Shown here: positions 13,562 to 26,800 of the stretch, piece after piece
How the letters are laid out: each line of letters begins with the position of its first letter
Position numbering within the stretch: position 1 is the stretch's first letter
DNA from: Aldrovandia affinis
Taxonomy: Eukaryota > Chordata > Actinopteri > Notacanthiformes > Halosauridae
Assembly (NCBI GenBank): GCA_029706075.1
Contig: JAINUG010000031.1
Span: 3,393,001 to 3,457,000, forward strand
DNA: 64,000 nt
Direction: 5' to 3'
The notes under the pieces: generated by a model
What the model was told of the DNA's origin: nothing
What the model saw: only the letters and a program-made list of their open reading frames with translations
Database searches by the model: none
Made by a program: the position numbers and the translations under genes

Positions 13562-15024
13562 ACGCGTGCATATGTGGTGTTTAACTTTCTGCTATGTATG
13601 ATGTATGTGTGTGTAGGACCCTCAGAGTGTAAACTGGGAGGTAATGGTAGAAGCTGTATTGCTGTTTTGGGGTTTGTGGAACACAATTATATTTCAAGAT
13701 TTTCATAAAAACATTTTTGGGGAGATATAGGGTGTACTCCCAACGTAGTTGGACCACCCAGAACATGGTCCTTGTACTCAAACATAAATGTTGGAAGGAA
13801 AACACCTAAAGCTATCCAGTTTTGGGAGCCACTCTGGCGCGAAACGCGGGTGTGATCAATGGCACTCTGGAGTGTGAAGCATGTGTGAGACTCAGATCAA
13901 TCACACTGTTACAGTGTTCCCCCCCTGGGTGATGCATGATTGGCCACAGTGTCATGGAGGTGGGGTTTCACTCGGCAGGATTTCCCCTGCCTCATCACTC
14001 ACCACAATTGGACGGCAACCAGTTCGCCTACAAGGCCAAAAGAGGGACTGAGGATGCTGTGGCATGCCTCCTCCACTCCCTTTTACAACACCTGGAATCA
14101 CCCAGACTCCTCTTCATCGATTTTAGTTCTGCTTTTAACAACATCCAGCGCCACCAGATGATTAGGAAACTCCACCACCTCAATGTCCCTCCACTTCTCA
14201 CTCACTGGGTACACAGTGTTTTAGGCTACCAAGACTCCATCTCCCATTTTACACAGTGGTGCAGAAACAACTACCTGGAGCTGAACGTAGCAAAAACAAA
14301 AGAACTGTTAATTACTTCCAGTACACACAGCACAGCCCACAACTCCACCCACAACCCCACCTGTATCAACAATAAAGCAGTTGAGATGGTGGAGTGCTAC
14401 AAATACCTTGGACTCACCCTGGACAATAAACTGAGCTTTGATCAACACACCACTGAGACTCTCTGCCATCCGCAAACTCAGAGCACTTTCTGTTGCCCCC
14501 CACCTTCTGTTGCTGCTTTAACAAAGTATACTTCATCCCATTCTCCTTTACTGTTCCCCCTGTTTTTTCAACATGCTAACTGTTTCCAACAGGAACAAAC
14601 TCACACACATTACACACAATGCCTCCAAAAGTATTGGCCTCCCCACCCCCAACCTCTCAGACCTCAACAGCAGAGCCATTACACGCAGAGCACGTACCAT
14701 TGCACATGACCCCAGCCACCCCCTCAACCCATTCTTCACACTACTTCCATCAGGTCGCAGATATAGAACGGTTGCCTGGAAACGGGCACGCTTTGGCAGG
14801 AGTTTTGTCCCCTCTGCCATAGCATCACTGAACAAAATACCTCGGTAATGATCATGTGTATATGAATATGACTGTGTATGTAGGCACAAATGTGGATGTA
14901 CCCATGTGGGCGCATATTTAATGTATGTATGTGTAATAGTGGTGTGTATATTTGTATTTATGTAATTTATATGAGGCTTTTGTACAGACTGTGGCAACAG
15001 ATTTCCTGTAAAGGACAATAAAGA

Positions 15025-15060
<36 letters not shown>

Positions 15061-18000
15061 CATTCGTGACTTCTCTAGCCAGTCAGGTGGCTGTGATCTG
15101 CCTGCATCTGCTTCGTCAGCTGCACAATCCTCCAGCACAGTAGATGCAGTAGCTTGAAAATAAGCAGTCGGCTGGCTTCATGTTTTCCAGAGGACAGGTG
15201 TGCTAATCCTCACTCTACGAAATGGAAAATGTCATGGGCCTGCAGTTGTGATTGAGTATTACAAATCGAGGAGAAAAATGTGCCTTTTTTTAATAGAAAG
15301 AAATAGACATTTAATTGAGGCTCAGGCACAGCCAATGCCACACTGTTAAAGATGAGGTCCCCAAAGTTTGAGTGAGGTATGGTCAATTCCACACTGTTAA
15401 GGACGAGGTCCCCAAAGTTTGAGTGAGGCACGGTCAATGCCACGCTGTTAAAGAAAGATGAGGTCCCTGGAGTTCCATTGAGACTCAGTGTGGGGCAGTG
15501 AGGGGGTTCCCCGGCTCACGCCTCGGCCACCTGGTCTCAATAAACCCTTGTTGTCTGGACCGAGAAGACCGGCGGGGTCGGATATGCGGCCGACATTGCT
15601 GTCTCTCTCCAGCAGACTGCCCCCACAGAGCCCAGGGCTGCCCTCAGCAGGGGGTGCACAAACTCACCACAAGGGGAGCCAGTTCTCACTGTAGGGGAAG
15701 CTTGCATTAGCACTGGGGAGAAAGGAATATTCAGTATATATCAGTGGAGACTATTCAATTCAGCAATTGTTTTGCTACTGCAACTTTTGTACTGTCTGCG
15801 CAGTACTTATTGGAAAATCTTGTGTTCCATACAAGTTTATATGATGGTAATGCCCTCTGCCTAGATTTAACCTAATTGTTGGGCCCCAGCCTCCTATCTT
15901 ACAGACAGTGTTGGTGTCTGTATCAGCTGAATTCTTGGTTGGTAGTTGCGTTGTATTGTTACAGGCCAAGACAATCCTTATTTTCATTTGCATGTATTTA
16001 CAAGTGAAAATAACCAGGATAACTGCAAGCACCAGAAGAGAGTACAGTACAGTAATGCTATATATATATTTAGTGCAGAGTTTATGAGATTCAAGCACTA
16101 TACAAGTAAATGAAATAGGATATTATGTGCAACTTATCCTTGTGCCCACCTGTGAGTCAATTGGTCGGCAGTTAAATATTGTATTTGACGGTTTTACTGT
16201 TGTTTGTGGTGTGGTTTTCCTGCTATTGTGTACTGTTTTCTTTACTGTGACATCCGCATATTGACATTTATAAGATCGAACTAACGGTGGGAAGATATGG
16301 ATTGCTGTTTTCCCGGCAATCCAGTGCCACGGTAACAAGGGCAGGCCGGAGCAGAGTAATAAAAAGTTGAGAAATGGGTACAGGGAGGCCCCCAGTTTTA
16401 ATTCCTAACATCACCGTACGCTCACTGACCCTTAACAAGTCACTTCACCTCTGTGTGATTCCAGCCAGCCATCCATGAAGCTGGGTACAAGGTTGCCTGC
16501 CGTAAATGATTCCCCTGTCGACCAGTCACTCGGGACAGGAAGAATGGAGCTTATGTTTCAGGGCAGTTACACCTGAACCTAGACGAAAACAAATCCCCCA
16601 AAAGCAGCGAAGCCGCTAAACCAGCCGTCAGATGGGGTCCGGTTGCGCTTGGTATCCAGGCATGAAACAGACATTTTATGATAGGCTTTTTAGTGTGAGG
16701 GAGCAGACACCATCTCCCAGAGCCAGTGCATTTTTTCCTTCACCTCAAAGTGTGAAGCGGAGATCTGCTGCGCCCAGCCCAAGACGTCATTTAAACTTCC
16801 CCCACGCTTGTTTCAGGTCAGGTTCTGTGTTGGGGGGGGGGGGGGGTGGCAATGAAGGGGAACTGCATGATGAGCTTCCTTAGAACCGGACATTGGGCTG
16901 AGGGGGTTCTGATTGACACGGGTCTGTTCTCTGTAGGATTGCGAACTGGCACAGTGTGTGCACCCCATCAGCATGGAAACGAAAGTGCCGGCTCCCCCCG
17001 GGCACAAAACCCAGTGGCGCTTTGGATCCTGGACGCAGGTAAAGACGCACCTGTTTTACAAACCTGCTGTGTGGTTGTTCTGATCAACAAGTCATTCTGG
17101 CTTTTGACCTCTCAATTCAGGCTAGATTACACTTAGCAACTTCTAGCTGTCAGTTCCTCATGGGCTGTCCAGTCATATGTGATTGTGGGTTTGCTGTGGG
17201 CTCTTTGGCTTTTGTTCGTGTGTCTGGCGGGGTGGTCTGGTGAGGTGGGAGGTCATTTTCCCGGTGAGGACAGATTTGACACTGAAGTCTAATCCCACAG
17301 TGCAGTGCGACTTGCGGCAAGGGGATGAGGATGCGCTACGTGAGTTGCCGGGACAACCAGGGTGGCGTCGCCGAAGAGTCCGCCTGTTCCCACCTCCCCA
17401 AACCGCCCTCCCGAGAGGTGTGCACCGTGGTGGCCTGTGGTCAGTGGAAGGTTCTGGAGTGGACAGTGGTAAGAGCCCCTCATTGTACTTCCTGTAGCCT
17501 CAGCTGGAACGGACAATACTCTCAATCCAGTTAACGTACTGCATTTTCACAACGTTCATTTGATGTTGCTACGAGTTGTAGAATGCTACATGTGAGCTGT
17601 GCATCTGGAATCGGAACATAAACTGATTAGAGTGAATGAATTATGAATTTCATTAACTTGAGTGATTTAAAGGAATAAAAAGGTAGTAGATCACATTGTA
17701 AGGTCATCTTTACGAAGAAGCCTATTTTTAACTACTTGGGATGGCTACTCTACATTGTGTCAGGAAATTAAGTTTATTTGGAATTTCTATTCAAATGAGG
17801 AGACCACTTTTTGTTGTCCAAACAGGTGATATATAGTTGTCTGTACAGATAGATATCACTGTTTTGGTTAATACTGATGTTTTTAATGAAAACTTAGAAA
17901 CCACGTTTCGCAAACATATAAAAAAATGACAATTAACAAAGTTAATTTAACAAAGACATTTTTGCCAATTTTGAAATGCATTTCCAAGTTTGTTTAACTT

Positions 18001-19723
18001 TGACTGGTGCTTCTCAAACTGCTTTTAATTATCTCTCTGCTTTTGTAAGTCGCTTTGGGAGAGAGGAGGGGAGGCAAATGGCTGAGAGGTTGCGAGGGGC
18101 CAGGCTTTGTTTACAGATGTTTTTCATCAGAATTAGAACACAAGCGAAACTCCCAGAGTAAGGCTATCGGGTACACGTACATGGGCTGTGGGAGGTTCCC
18201 TTCTTATTTATGTCAAAGTTACTCGGTGAACTCGGTGCAGGAAGCCATTCATTTCAATGCTGCAGAATCGCAGAGACAAGTATTTCAGAATTCCCTTTTT
18301 TTAAAAGCTCAAGAGCTTGATTAAAATTAAGCAGGAAATCAACGTAAGCATTGTGGAAGTGATTACAGTTATTATAGGCATTTATAAAGCCTAATGAGTA
18401 TGCAAAAATTTTACGAGGCTTTCAAAGCCACCTTTATTCAGAGTCATTAGTTTAGAGCTGTAGTGTGAGCATGTGTGTCTACGGAATGTGCTACTTCTCA
18501 TAAACAGTAAAAACACCAAATGTAAATACTCCACTGCTGAGTTTACTAACATATTGAAGAAATACAGTTTACTTCAATGCAAGGTCTTATAGGAGCAGTA
18601 CCAGCACTGTAAAAAGTCAGTGTATTTAACATGTGCTGGCCTTTTCATGTGCAGAAAATGTATAAATAATTGTGAACTAATATTGTCATAAGAAAAGACA
18701 CTTTGGGTGACTCAGCGTTAATGCATTGATTTAAAAAGTGATTTTATTTATTAAACGTAAAAATTAAAGTGATACAAAAAGTAAAACAAGGATAAAAGGT
18801 TTTTCGCTTTAAAAAAAATAAGAGACATGATTATGATTGAAAAACAGGAAACTTTCCTGAATTTATAGAAAAGTTTGGAATTTATGGTAAAGGAATATAT
18901 AATCATAGGACACGTACTGTTGCATACAAATGAAAGCGGGCATCAACAAACTTTATCAAAATTATTATTTAGAACTTCATTGAGCTTGCAAATTGTAATT
19001 TAATTAATGGCGAGTGTTAGCTAACTAGTCTTTGAACAATGCGTAAATGCTTGCTACAATATTACCAGCAAGCATAGCTACTACATTGAATTATGAACTA
19101 TCTATTCAGTAAAATTTTGTCTATATCATCATCGCTCTATTATACCCTTAACAATTTACCTAAATTACAATGGCCTGTGTCTGATGTGTAGCAGGTAGGA
19201 TGCTCTGACTAAATGTTTTCATGACGATCCTGTGATGGAAGCATTAGTACGCACAACACTGCATCACCAATAGGGGGAGCAAATCGCTCAACCACTCATT
19301 CACCTTGTTAGGAGGACATGGTCTTTCAGACATACAGAACTTTGTGATTATAAAAACACACAAAGCCAGAAGAAATAAAAATATAGCAAATACAAAATAG
19401 TTTGATTATTTAGTACTTCAGCTCAGTTAGTAATTTTAAGATGACCTGTAAAAATGGGCCAAATTCCCATGGAAACTTTCCACCCCTTTGCAACCCTAGA
19501 CATGATTGAACGTGCCCAATGTTTAGCTTTAAAAAACATGATAAATCATGGATAGATAATTGCCCTATGAAAACAGATGATTTAAAGAGCAGATTATAGA
19601 AAGTTAATTGGAGGGGTCCTCAATCATTTCAAGGTTCAAATGTAATGTTCAGTGAAAGACAGATTTCTATTGAAATGCATGATAAGTTACTGAGGCATTT
19701 TAACTGAACCTTATATTCCGTCT

Positions 19724-19766
<43 letters not shown>

Positions 19767-20817
19767 TCCAGTGCTCTGTGTCCTGTGGTCAAGGCAAAAC
19801 TACCAGACAGGTGGTTTGTGTGAACTTCAGTGACCAGATGGTGGACGTGAGTGAGTGTGACCCTGACGACCGCCCGGTGACTGAACAGGAGTGCGCCATG
19901 TCCCAGTGCCCCACACGCTCCAATGACCCTGGCTTCCCGACCAATGGGGACCCACGAAAAAAGCCCCCGCCCCAAGGATCTTCTGCCCGGAGCAGTGGTC
20001 GAACACAGTCACACCAATGGAGGACCGGACCTTGGGGAGCGGTGAGCATTTGCCTTTTGCCTTTATACTGATATTCTTTTTTTTTAACCCACGATGCTCT
20101 AGCTTGAACACAGATCTATAGCTTCTGCATCCTCACACGGGCGTCAAATTGGCCTGGATTGAATCGACATTTTTGTCCTTAACTTTGACTCGTAATTAAA
20201 TGCAAATGTTTTTTCTTCAAAAACACTGTTTGCAAAGCAATCACCTAAATGAACTTGGCAAACTGTGTTTGCGCAGAAAGAAGTAACACCTGCATTTTTT
20301 GTAAGGCAAGGGTAATGTTGATTGAATGCAGACCATTCTCGCCCTATAGATACCATCACCTGAATATACCTCAGTTTCTGAACTGTTTCTGACAACTGTT
20401 TGTGTAACTGGCTCATTGCTGGCTCAATACCAGTGTCCATTTTATCATTGTCAAATGATAAAGGTTGGAATAAACAAGCATCAAGCCTCGGACAGCTAGC
20501 AGATTTGAGTAGAAATGTTGTTTTGTGTTGGAGTTATGTACCATGTGAACTGAAATTATGGTTTTGTTTGTAACAGTAGGAGGTATTAATAATTTCTTAT
20601 TATATGGTGGATTAATGTTTCGATTTAACCAGACCAATTTAACCAATTTGATTGGTCCTCTCACTACTGCATACATTGTCAACCAATATGCAGAATTCCA
20701 CTTTTTCACCCTGAAGCTAATTTAAAAGGTTTATGACAATGACTCAGTTAAGACCTTAAAAATACATTAGTGCTTTTTAGTACCTGAGTTAGCCTGTGAG
20801 ATTTTTTTGCATGATCT

Positions 20818-20894
<77 letters not shown>

Positions 20895-23800
20895 CGAAAT
20901 CTATATTCTATTTATCGGCATTGTTCCAAACATATAATTTATTCCCTTTCTCTCATTCCTGGATCATAATGCATTCATGTCCCCAGATGGTTGCCATGGA
21001 AGCAATTCCATTTTATCCCAGGCTGTGAGTTTTCTCCTGTCCTCTTCTGTACATCCGCGTGCATGCAGACCTGGGGTCCCCACTCATTTGACTTTTAGAA
21101 CTCATCTTCACGCCTTTTGTGTAAACCTTTTGGAAAAAAAACCTTTGCCTCATACTTTGATGTAGAGGATACCAAGGAAACGGCCTCGGTATCATTGTTG
21201 CATGCAGTTGTTCTTCTTGCACAGCAAAGATTTTTTGGATTTGGAGATGTACACTACAGGTCAAAAGTTTTAGAACACCCCCATTTTCCAGTTTTTACTT
21301 AAATTTAAGCAGTTCAAGTCCAGTGAATAACCTGAATTGCTACAAAGGTAAGCGGTAAACTGCAAGAGGTAAAAAAAAAAAAGTTTAGGTTACCAAAAAT
21401 GGAAAAATAATGTAAATGATTTGGCAGTGAGTAGTTTCCTACACCATCAAAGGGCACTTGGAAACTGGAGGAAACTCTGACAGGAAGAGGTCTGGCAGAC
21501 CCAAAGCCACAACAAAATCAGAAGACAAGTTTCTGAGAGTCAACAACTTGCATGATAGGTGGCTCACAGGACAACAGCTTCAAGCACAGCTTAACACTGG
21601 TCGAAGTAAGGAAGTCTCAGTTTCAACTGTGAAGAGAAGACTGCAGGCTTTCGAGCTGCAGGTTTGACAGGTCGAGTGGCAGTAAGAAAGCCATTGCTAA
21701 GATGGCAAAAAAAGAAAAAGTGGCTTGCCTGGGCCATGAAGCACCGCCAGTGGACTACTGAAGACTGGAAGAAGGATTTCAAATTTTGATGAATCAAAAT
21801 TTGAAATCTTGAAATTTTGAAAGGTTTTTGTACACCGAGTAGGTGAAAGGATGGTTCCTCAGTGTGTGACACCAACTGTCAAACATGGAGGAGGAAGCGT
21901 GATGGTGTGGAGCTCTTTTGCTGGATCCAGAGTCGGCGACTTGCACAGAGTGACTGCTAACCCATGTTAATCCATTACTTGTTCCCTGAAAAGGGCCTTT
22001 TTTAACTCTGAAATGTACATTATTTTTAAGTTTTTGGTAACCTAAACATTTTTTTTTAACCTCTGGCAGTTTACCGCTTACCTTTGTACCATTTCAGGTT
22101 ATTCACTGGATTGAACTGCTTAAATTTCAGTAAAAACTGGAAAATGGGGGTGTTCTAAAACTTTTGACCGGTAGTGTATATCCCTTTCAATGTTGTATGC
22201 CTCGTCTGAAACTCCTGCCTCTTCCAAAGCTGTACATCTTTGGAAGGATTATGATCTGAACTCCATCGACTGCTGATATAAACAGCTTCTAGGCATTCCA
22301 ATGTCCATTCCTACAAGCTGTACCTACCTTTTCTTCTCTAATGAACAAAGAGGGGTCTTGAGGATTCCTGAAGTAGACTGTGAATACCTGATTATGAGCT
22401 GTTCATCTTCAGGAAACCAAACCGAAATTGCATGATTATGTCCTTAAAAGGACATGCTATGTAAGCACTGAACCGGGCTATCATTTGATCTTTTATGCGA
22501 ACAGGCAATTGAATAATCTGCCAGTGCACCATCACTAAAATGTTCAAGTATCTCTTTCTCTCTCTCTCTCTGTGAGAGCAGGTCTCTCTTGGTCTGTCAA
22601 AACAGGTCAATTTATATTTGCATGTTTAAGAGTAGGGTGTCAATTTACTCCAAGCCTAATACCTACATAATAGACTTTGGAGCAAGTTGAGTCCTGTGTG
22701 CAGGTGGGTGATGCGCTGTGCTGATTCATGTTTTTCTTCCTCTTTCCCATGGTGACAGTGCTCTAGCACGTGCGCGGGAGGGTTCCAGAGGCGTGTTGTC
22801 GTCTGTCAGGATGAGAACGGCTACGCCGCAAATAACTGTGAAGAGAGATCCAGGCCCCTGGAGCAGCGCTCCTGTGAATCCGGGCCCTGTCCGCAGTGGG
22901 TCTACGGAAACTGGGGAGAGGTGAGAGATGCTGAAGCACAGCCGAAAGCCGTGGCCCTCCGACCTCCCACCGAGGTGGTGTGAATTTCAGAGCATTGTTT
23001 TTGCCAAAACCAATAACGCTTGCTTCGTGATCGCGGTATAATGAACCTTTAAGACGGTAAGATCCAAGCAAGCTTGGCTTTAAAAAAAACAATCTCCCGG
23101 AGGCCGGTTTGTTGCAATGAGGGTAAATTGCATGTTTGCCAAGTGTTTCTTCATAGATGTGATATGTCAATTAGCCTTCAGCTGCTTTTGAGGAGGCTTT
23201 ATGAGATAAGCATTTCTGTTTGTTTTCCAAGTGGTTTAGGATTCATTTAGGTCCGATTTTGCTTTTTTTAAATGGCACGCCCTTCACTCTGGGTCGATTA
23301 GAGGTTTGGGTGGGAGGGGGTAGGGAATGCAGACCAGAGGGTGGGAGTCGTCGTCTGTAGAGGGAGTGAGATGAGTAGCGGACAGGTGAAAGAGGAGGCA
23401 TGAGGAGCCATACATAGGAGTGGGGTGTCACCCTGGTCTTTGTTTACACGGCTCTTTTTATTCCTCTCGTTTTAGTGCACCAAGCCCTGTGGAGGGGGGA
23501 TAAAAACGCGGCAGGTCGCGTGTCAGCGGCCCAACGGGGAACGCTTTAACGATCTGAGCTGTGAAATTCTTGACAAACCTCCCGACAGAGAGCAGTGCAA
23601 TATTCAGTCTTGCCCGTCCAGCCCCCACTGGAACTCCGACCCTTGGAGCTTGGTACGCTCGTAAACATTTGTATTTCACAGCCTTTTTCACCACACATGG
23701 AGTTGCCACAAGCTGTAGCTTCAAAAACAAGAACCAAAACGAACCGGGGTTGGATTGTTCTGCTGCACTTACATGCTAGAATATCCACTCTGCCCTATTG

Positions 23801-26800
23801 CCTGTCACGGAGTATTACCTTTGAGACAGGTGGTTACCATACTGTTGCACTTAACACACATACAGTACAAAGCAGATACGTGCATGACAACATATGCATA
23901 TTTTTGTTGTAAACTTTGACCCTATGCACACCTTTTGCTGTTTTTTCTACGTAATCTGGTAATTCAGGATCAGTATTGTGTTTCAGAATGAATCGAGTTT
24001 GTAAAATATTATTTTTAAAGGATAATTTATTACTTAAGAGATTTCTTTTCTGGTGTATATAGCATTAACCTCACAACCTAGTCATTTTCAAGGGTACTCT
24101 GTCATAATGTCCATGCCTGTTCAGTCTTCTCTGCACGCATTGTTTATATATATGGACATTTTGGTGAACGTTTTGTATATCAGGAGGGTGTCTGTCAAGT
24201 ATCTGATGTTCTGTCATTGTGGTTAACACCAAGAGAAGAATGCATGGCTTTTTACTTCCATCCAGTTGGTGCCATGGTTTTATTTTTGGTTTTCTAAATG
24301 GGTGCAAGTACAGATGGTTCAGGATTTATTGGGTGTAATATGTTATTGTTGTAACAAACAAAGTCTTGAGAGACTTTATAGTTGGCAACAAAATTCAGAG
24401 TAGATGCCTTCTGACCTATGATATTAGATGTGTACTGGAAAATCAGTTTTCTAAACTGTTAAATCTATGTGTCAGATGTCACATGCTTTTGCCTCATATT
24501 TTTATTTAAAGATCCTTTTTAAAGATATACTTTTTAAATACTCTTTTTAATAAGCTTTTTCATCTGAATTCAGTGGTGCCATAATGCAATAAGTCGCACA
24601 GTTTAGTTACGTTTGGCTATTTTTCATAGCTTTGGCATAACTGAAAAAAATGTGATGCACTTTACTCAAAAGGTGTGGTGTATTGATATATTAATATCAT
24701 CTTAGATATTTCTGTATTCATTTGTAAATAATTTATTTTGGTGCAAACTTCGTAATTTGACTCATGTGAAAAAGCTCTACCATACCTCACAAACAAAACA
24801 AATACATTTCAACTAACCATGAACTTATAACACTTTTAAATGGTGCTTCTGTACAAAACAAGGGAGACATGAGATCTTAACATTGAAATAATTAGCCTTA
24901 GGGTCCTTATCATATGTAAGGTCACATGTGGTTGTTTATTGTAACATATACAGTACTTTGTATGTAAACATGCAAGTTTTAGATGTTTTATTACATTTTC
25001 AATCATCCAGTGTTTTCTAAGTAGTTCTTAATGTTCTCTTTTTGTATAATTTTGTTATGTCCATTAAAAGTGACACTTAACGATGATGATGAACAATGTT
25101 TCTATTTAGGCAAAATTTTATATTGTTTTTTTAGCTTTCAGTCGGTAATCACCATTTAAAATTTGGTTTAGTCTTCTCTGCCAAAATCATGTTTGTTTTA
25201 ACTCTTAACAGAATATTCCTTGAAGCAGTGTTTTGTAGACTGACAAAACCTGACAAAGGAGCCAGATTGTTTTATTTCCCTGAAGATTAGCGCCTGGGCC
25301 AGTTATTGTGTCTACCTCATTCTCAAACAAAATGGCCTTCCACACCTTCTGGTGGGGTCTTGGCTGGTTAGGATTAATCACATTCTGGTGTGACCGTCCA
25401 ATCATTCTGAAGGTGACTTTAACTTCTTGGTCATTAATGTTTTTGTAACCGAACCATCTAAAGACAGAACTGTCATACTTATATTTCAAGGGCCTTTAAT
25501 ACTGTTTTCAAACTAGGAATGAACGCTTAACTAAGGAGAAATGACAAATTCATTATTGACTATTTACCTTCTATTACCTACCATACATGCAATAAGCAGT
25601 GCTGTAGTTGTGTGTGTGTGTGTGTGGTTCCATTCAGAAGAAAACTTTTATTAAAACAAATTTGAAGATCTGGAAGTAATTTAAATGTCTGATCTGAACA
25701 TCCATATACGTTAAAAATAAACCTGTGTACACAGTGGTTAATATTACATGTTCACTATAGTAGCTATTGGAGTGTGTAATATTTCATTACTATGTAGTAA
25801 TGCATCTATTACTTGTTTGATGACTGTATTTACAACATCTTCAAATTAAGTGTGACCCTTAAACCAAATGGCAGTATTAGTTGAAGTTTATCAGTGTTAT
25901 GGACTTTTTGTATATTTATGTAATTATTTGTATTTATTTTTTACTTCAGTATGAGACTAATGGTAATATTTAATTTTATGCAAATTTACAGTGTTCACTG
26001 TCAAAAAGGTAACAACTAAAGTAGCAATATTATCAAAGAATGTTTCGTTGGATTATGTTTTCTGGCCAAAAGTGCATTATGTGCACATAACTTTGCACAG
26101 TGCAATGATACGATAACATCTATCATTTTAATGCATGTACACAATTAGGTATATCTGTAACATCACAAAAATTGTGGTGGTAGTTCTTCTACGACTTCTG
26201 TATGTTCCAATATTTTACACGAAACCTTAGTGGCGGCCATGCAAAGTACGCTGGCAATTTATTCAATGGCTTTTAGGTCCGTAAACATAAGTCCAGAAAA
26301 CATGTTGAGAGTATTATGCGAAATGGCTTCAAATCTCTACTAAAAATGTGAAACAAAATTATGATAAAGAAAAAAAAAAAAGATATGTCCATGTCACATG
26401 GATCCATGAAGTCTAAACATAGAAGGCATTTAAAAGATAAATTGGGACATTATATGTAGCCTATGTTTATTAGAAAAGTGTACCTTATTCAGTGTCACAT
26501 ACAGTATATCCAGAATCTTCTATGATAATATAACTATATTCGGTTATAATTGCAGATTTAGCATACATTGGACATTCTTGTGTAGTACTTATCATTTCTA
26601 CTGCAGTCATAACCACATATGGATTAAATCCAAGTGTTCGCTTATCAGACAAATACGATACTGTTGTGCAAAAAGCATCTGTGTCCAAAACTTTTGAGTA
26701 TAATTATTTTTAAACACCCCTTTTGGATTTTTGTTGTTGTTGCATAATTAAAAAGAAAATAGTATAATGTAGGACATGCATTTTATCTTGTTGGTCCCAG

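Larger units (their letters stand above)
20042..22758. other. Intron E19-E20 (2717 bp)
   Basis: Noncoding. It contains the (CA)n tract (20820-20893) and the fold-back Tc1 element (21252-22176). A (CT) tract lies near 22556-22572. Confidence 0.7.

Noticed and set aside
14548-15018. Minus-strand open frame of 156 codons
   Set aside because: Antisense to the LINE reverse transcriptase remnant, which explains this interval.
20807-21028. Open frame with Thr-His repeats
   Set aside because: Translation of the (CA)n microsatellite; same for the frames over 32387-32620.
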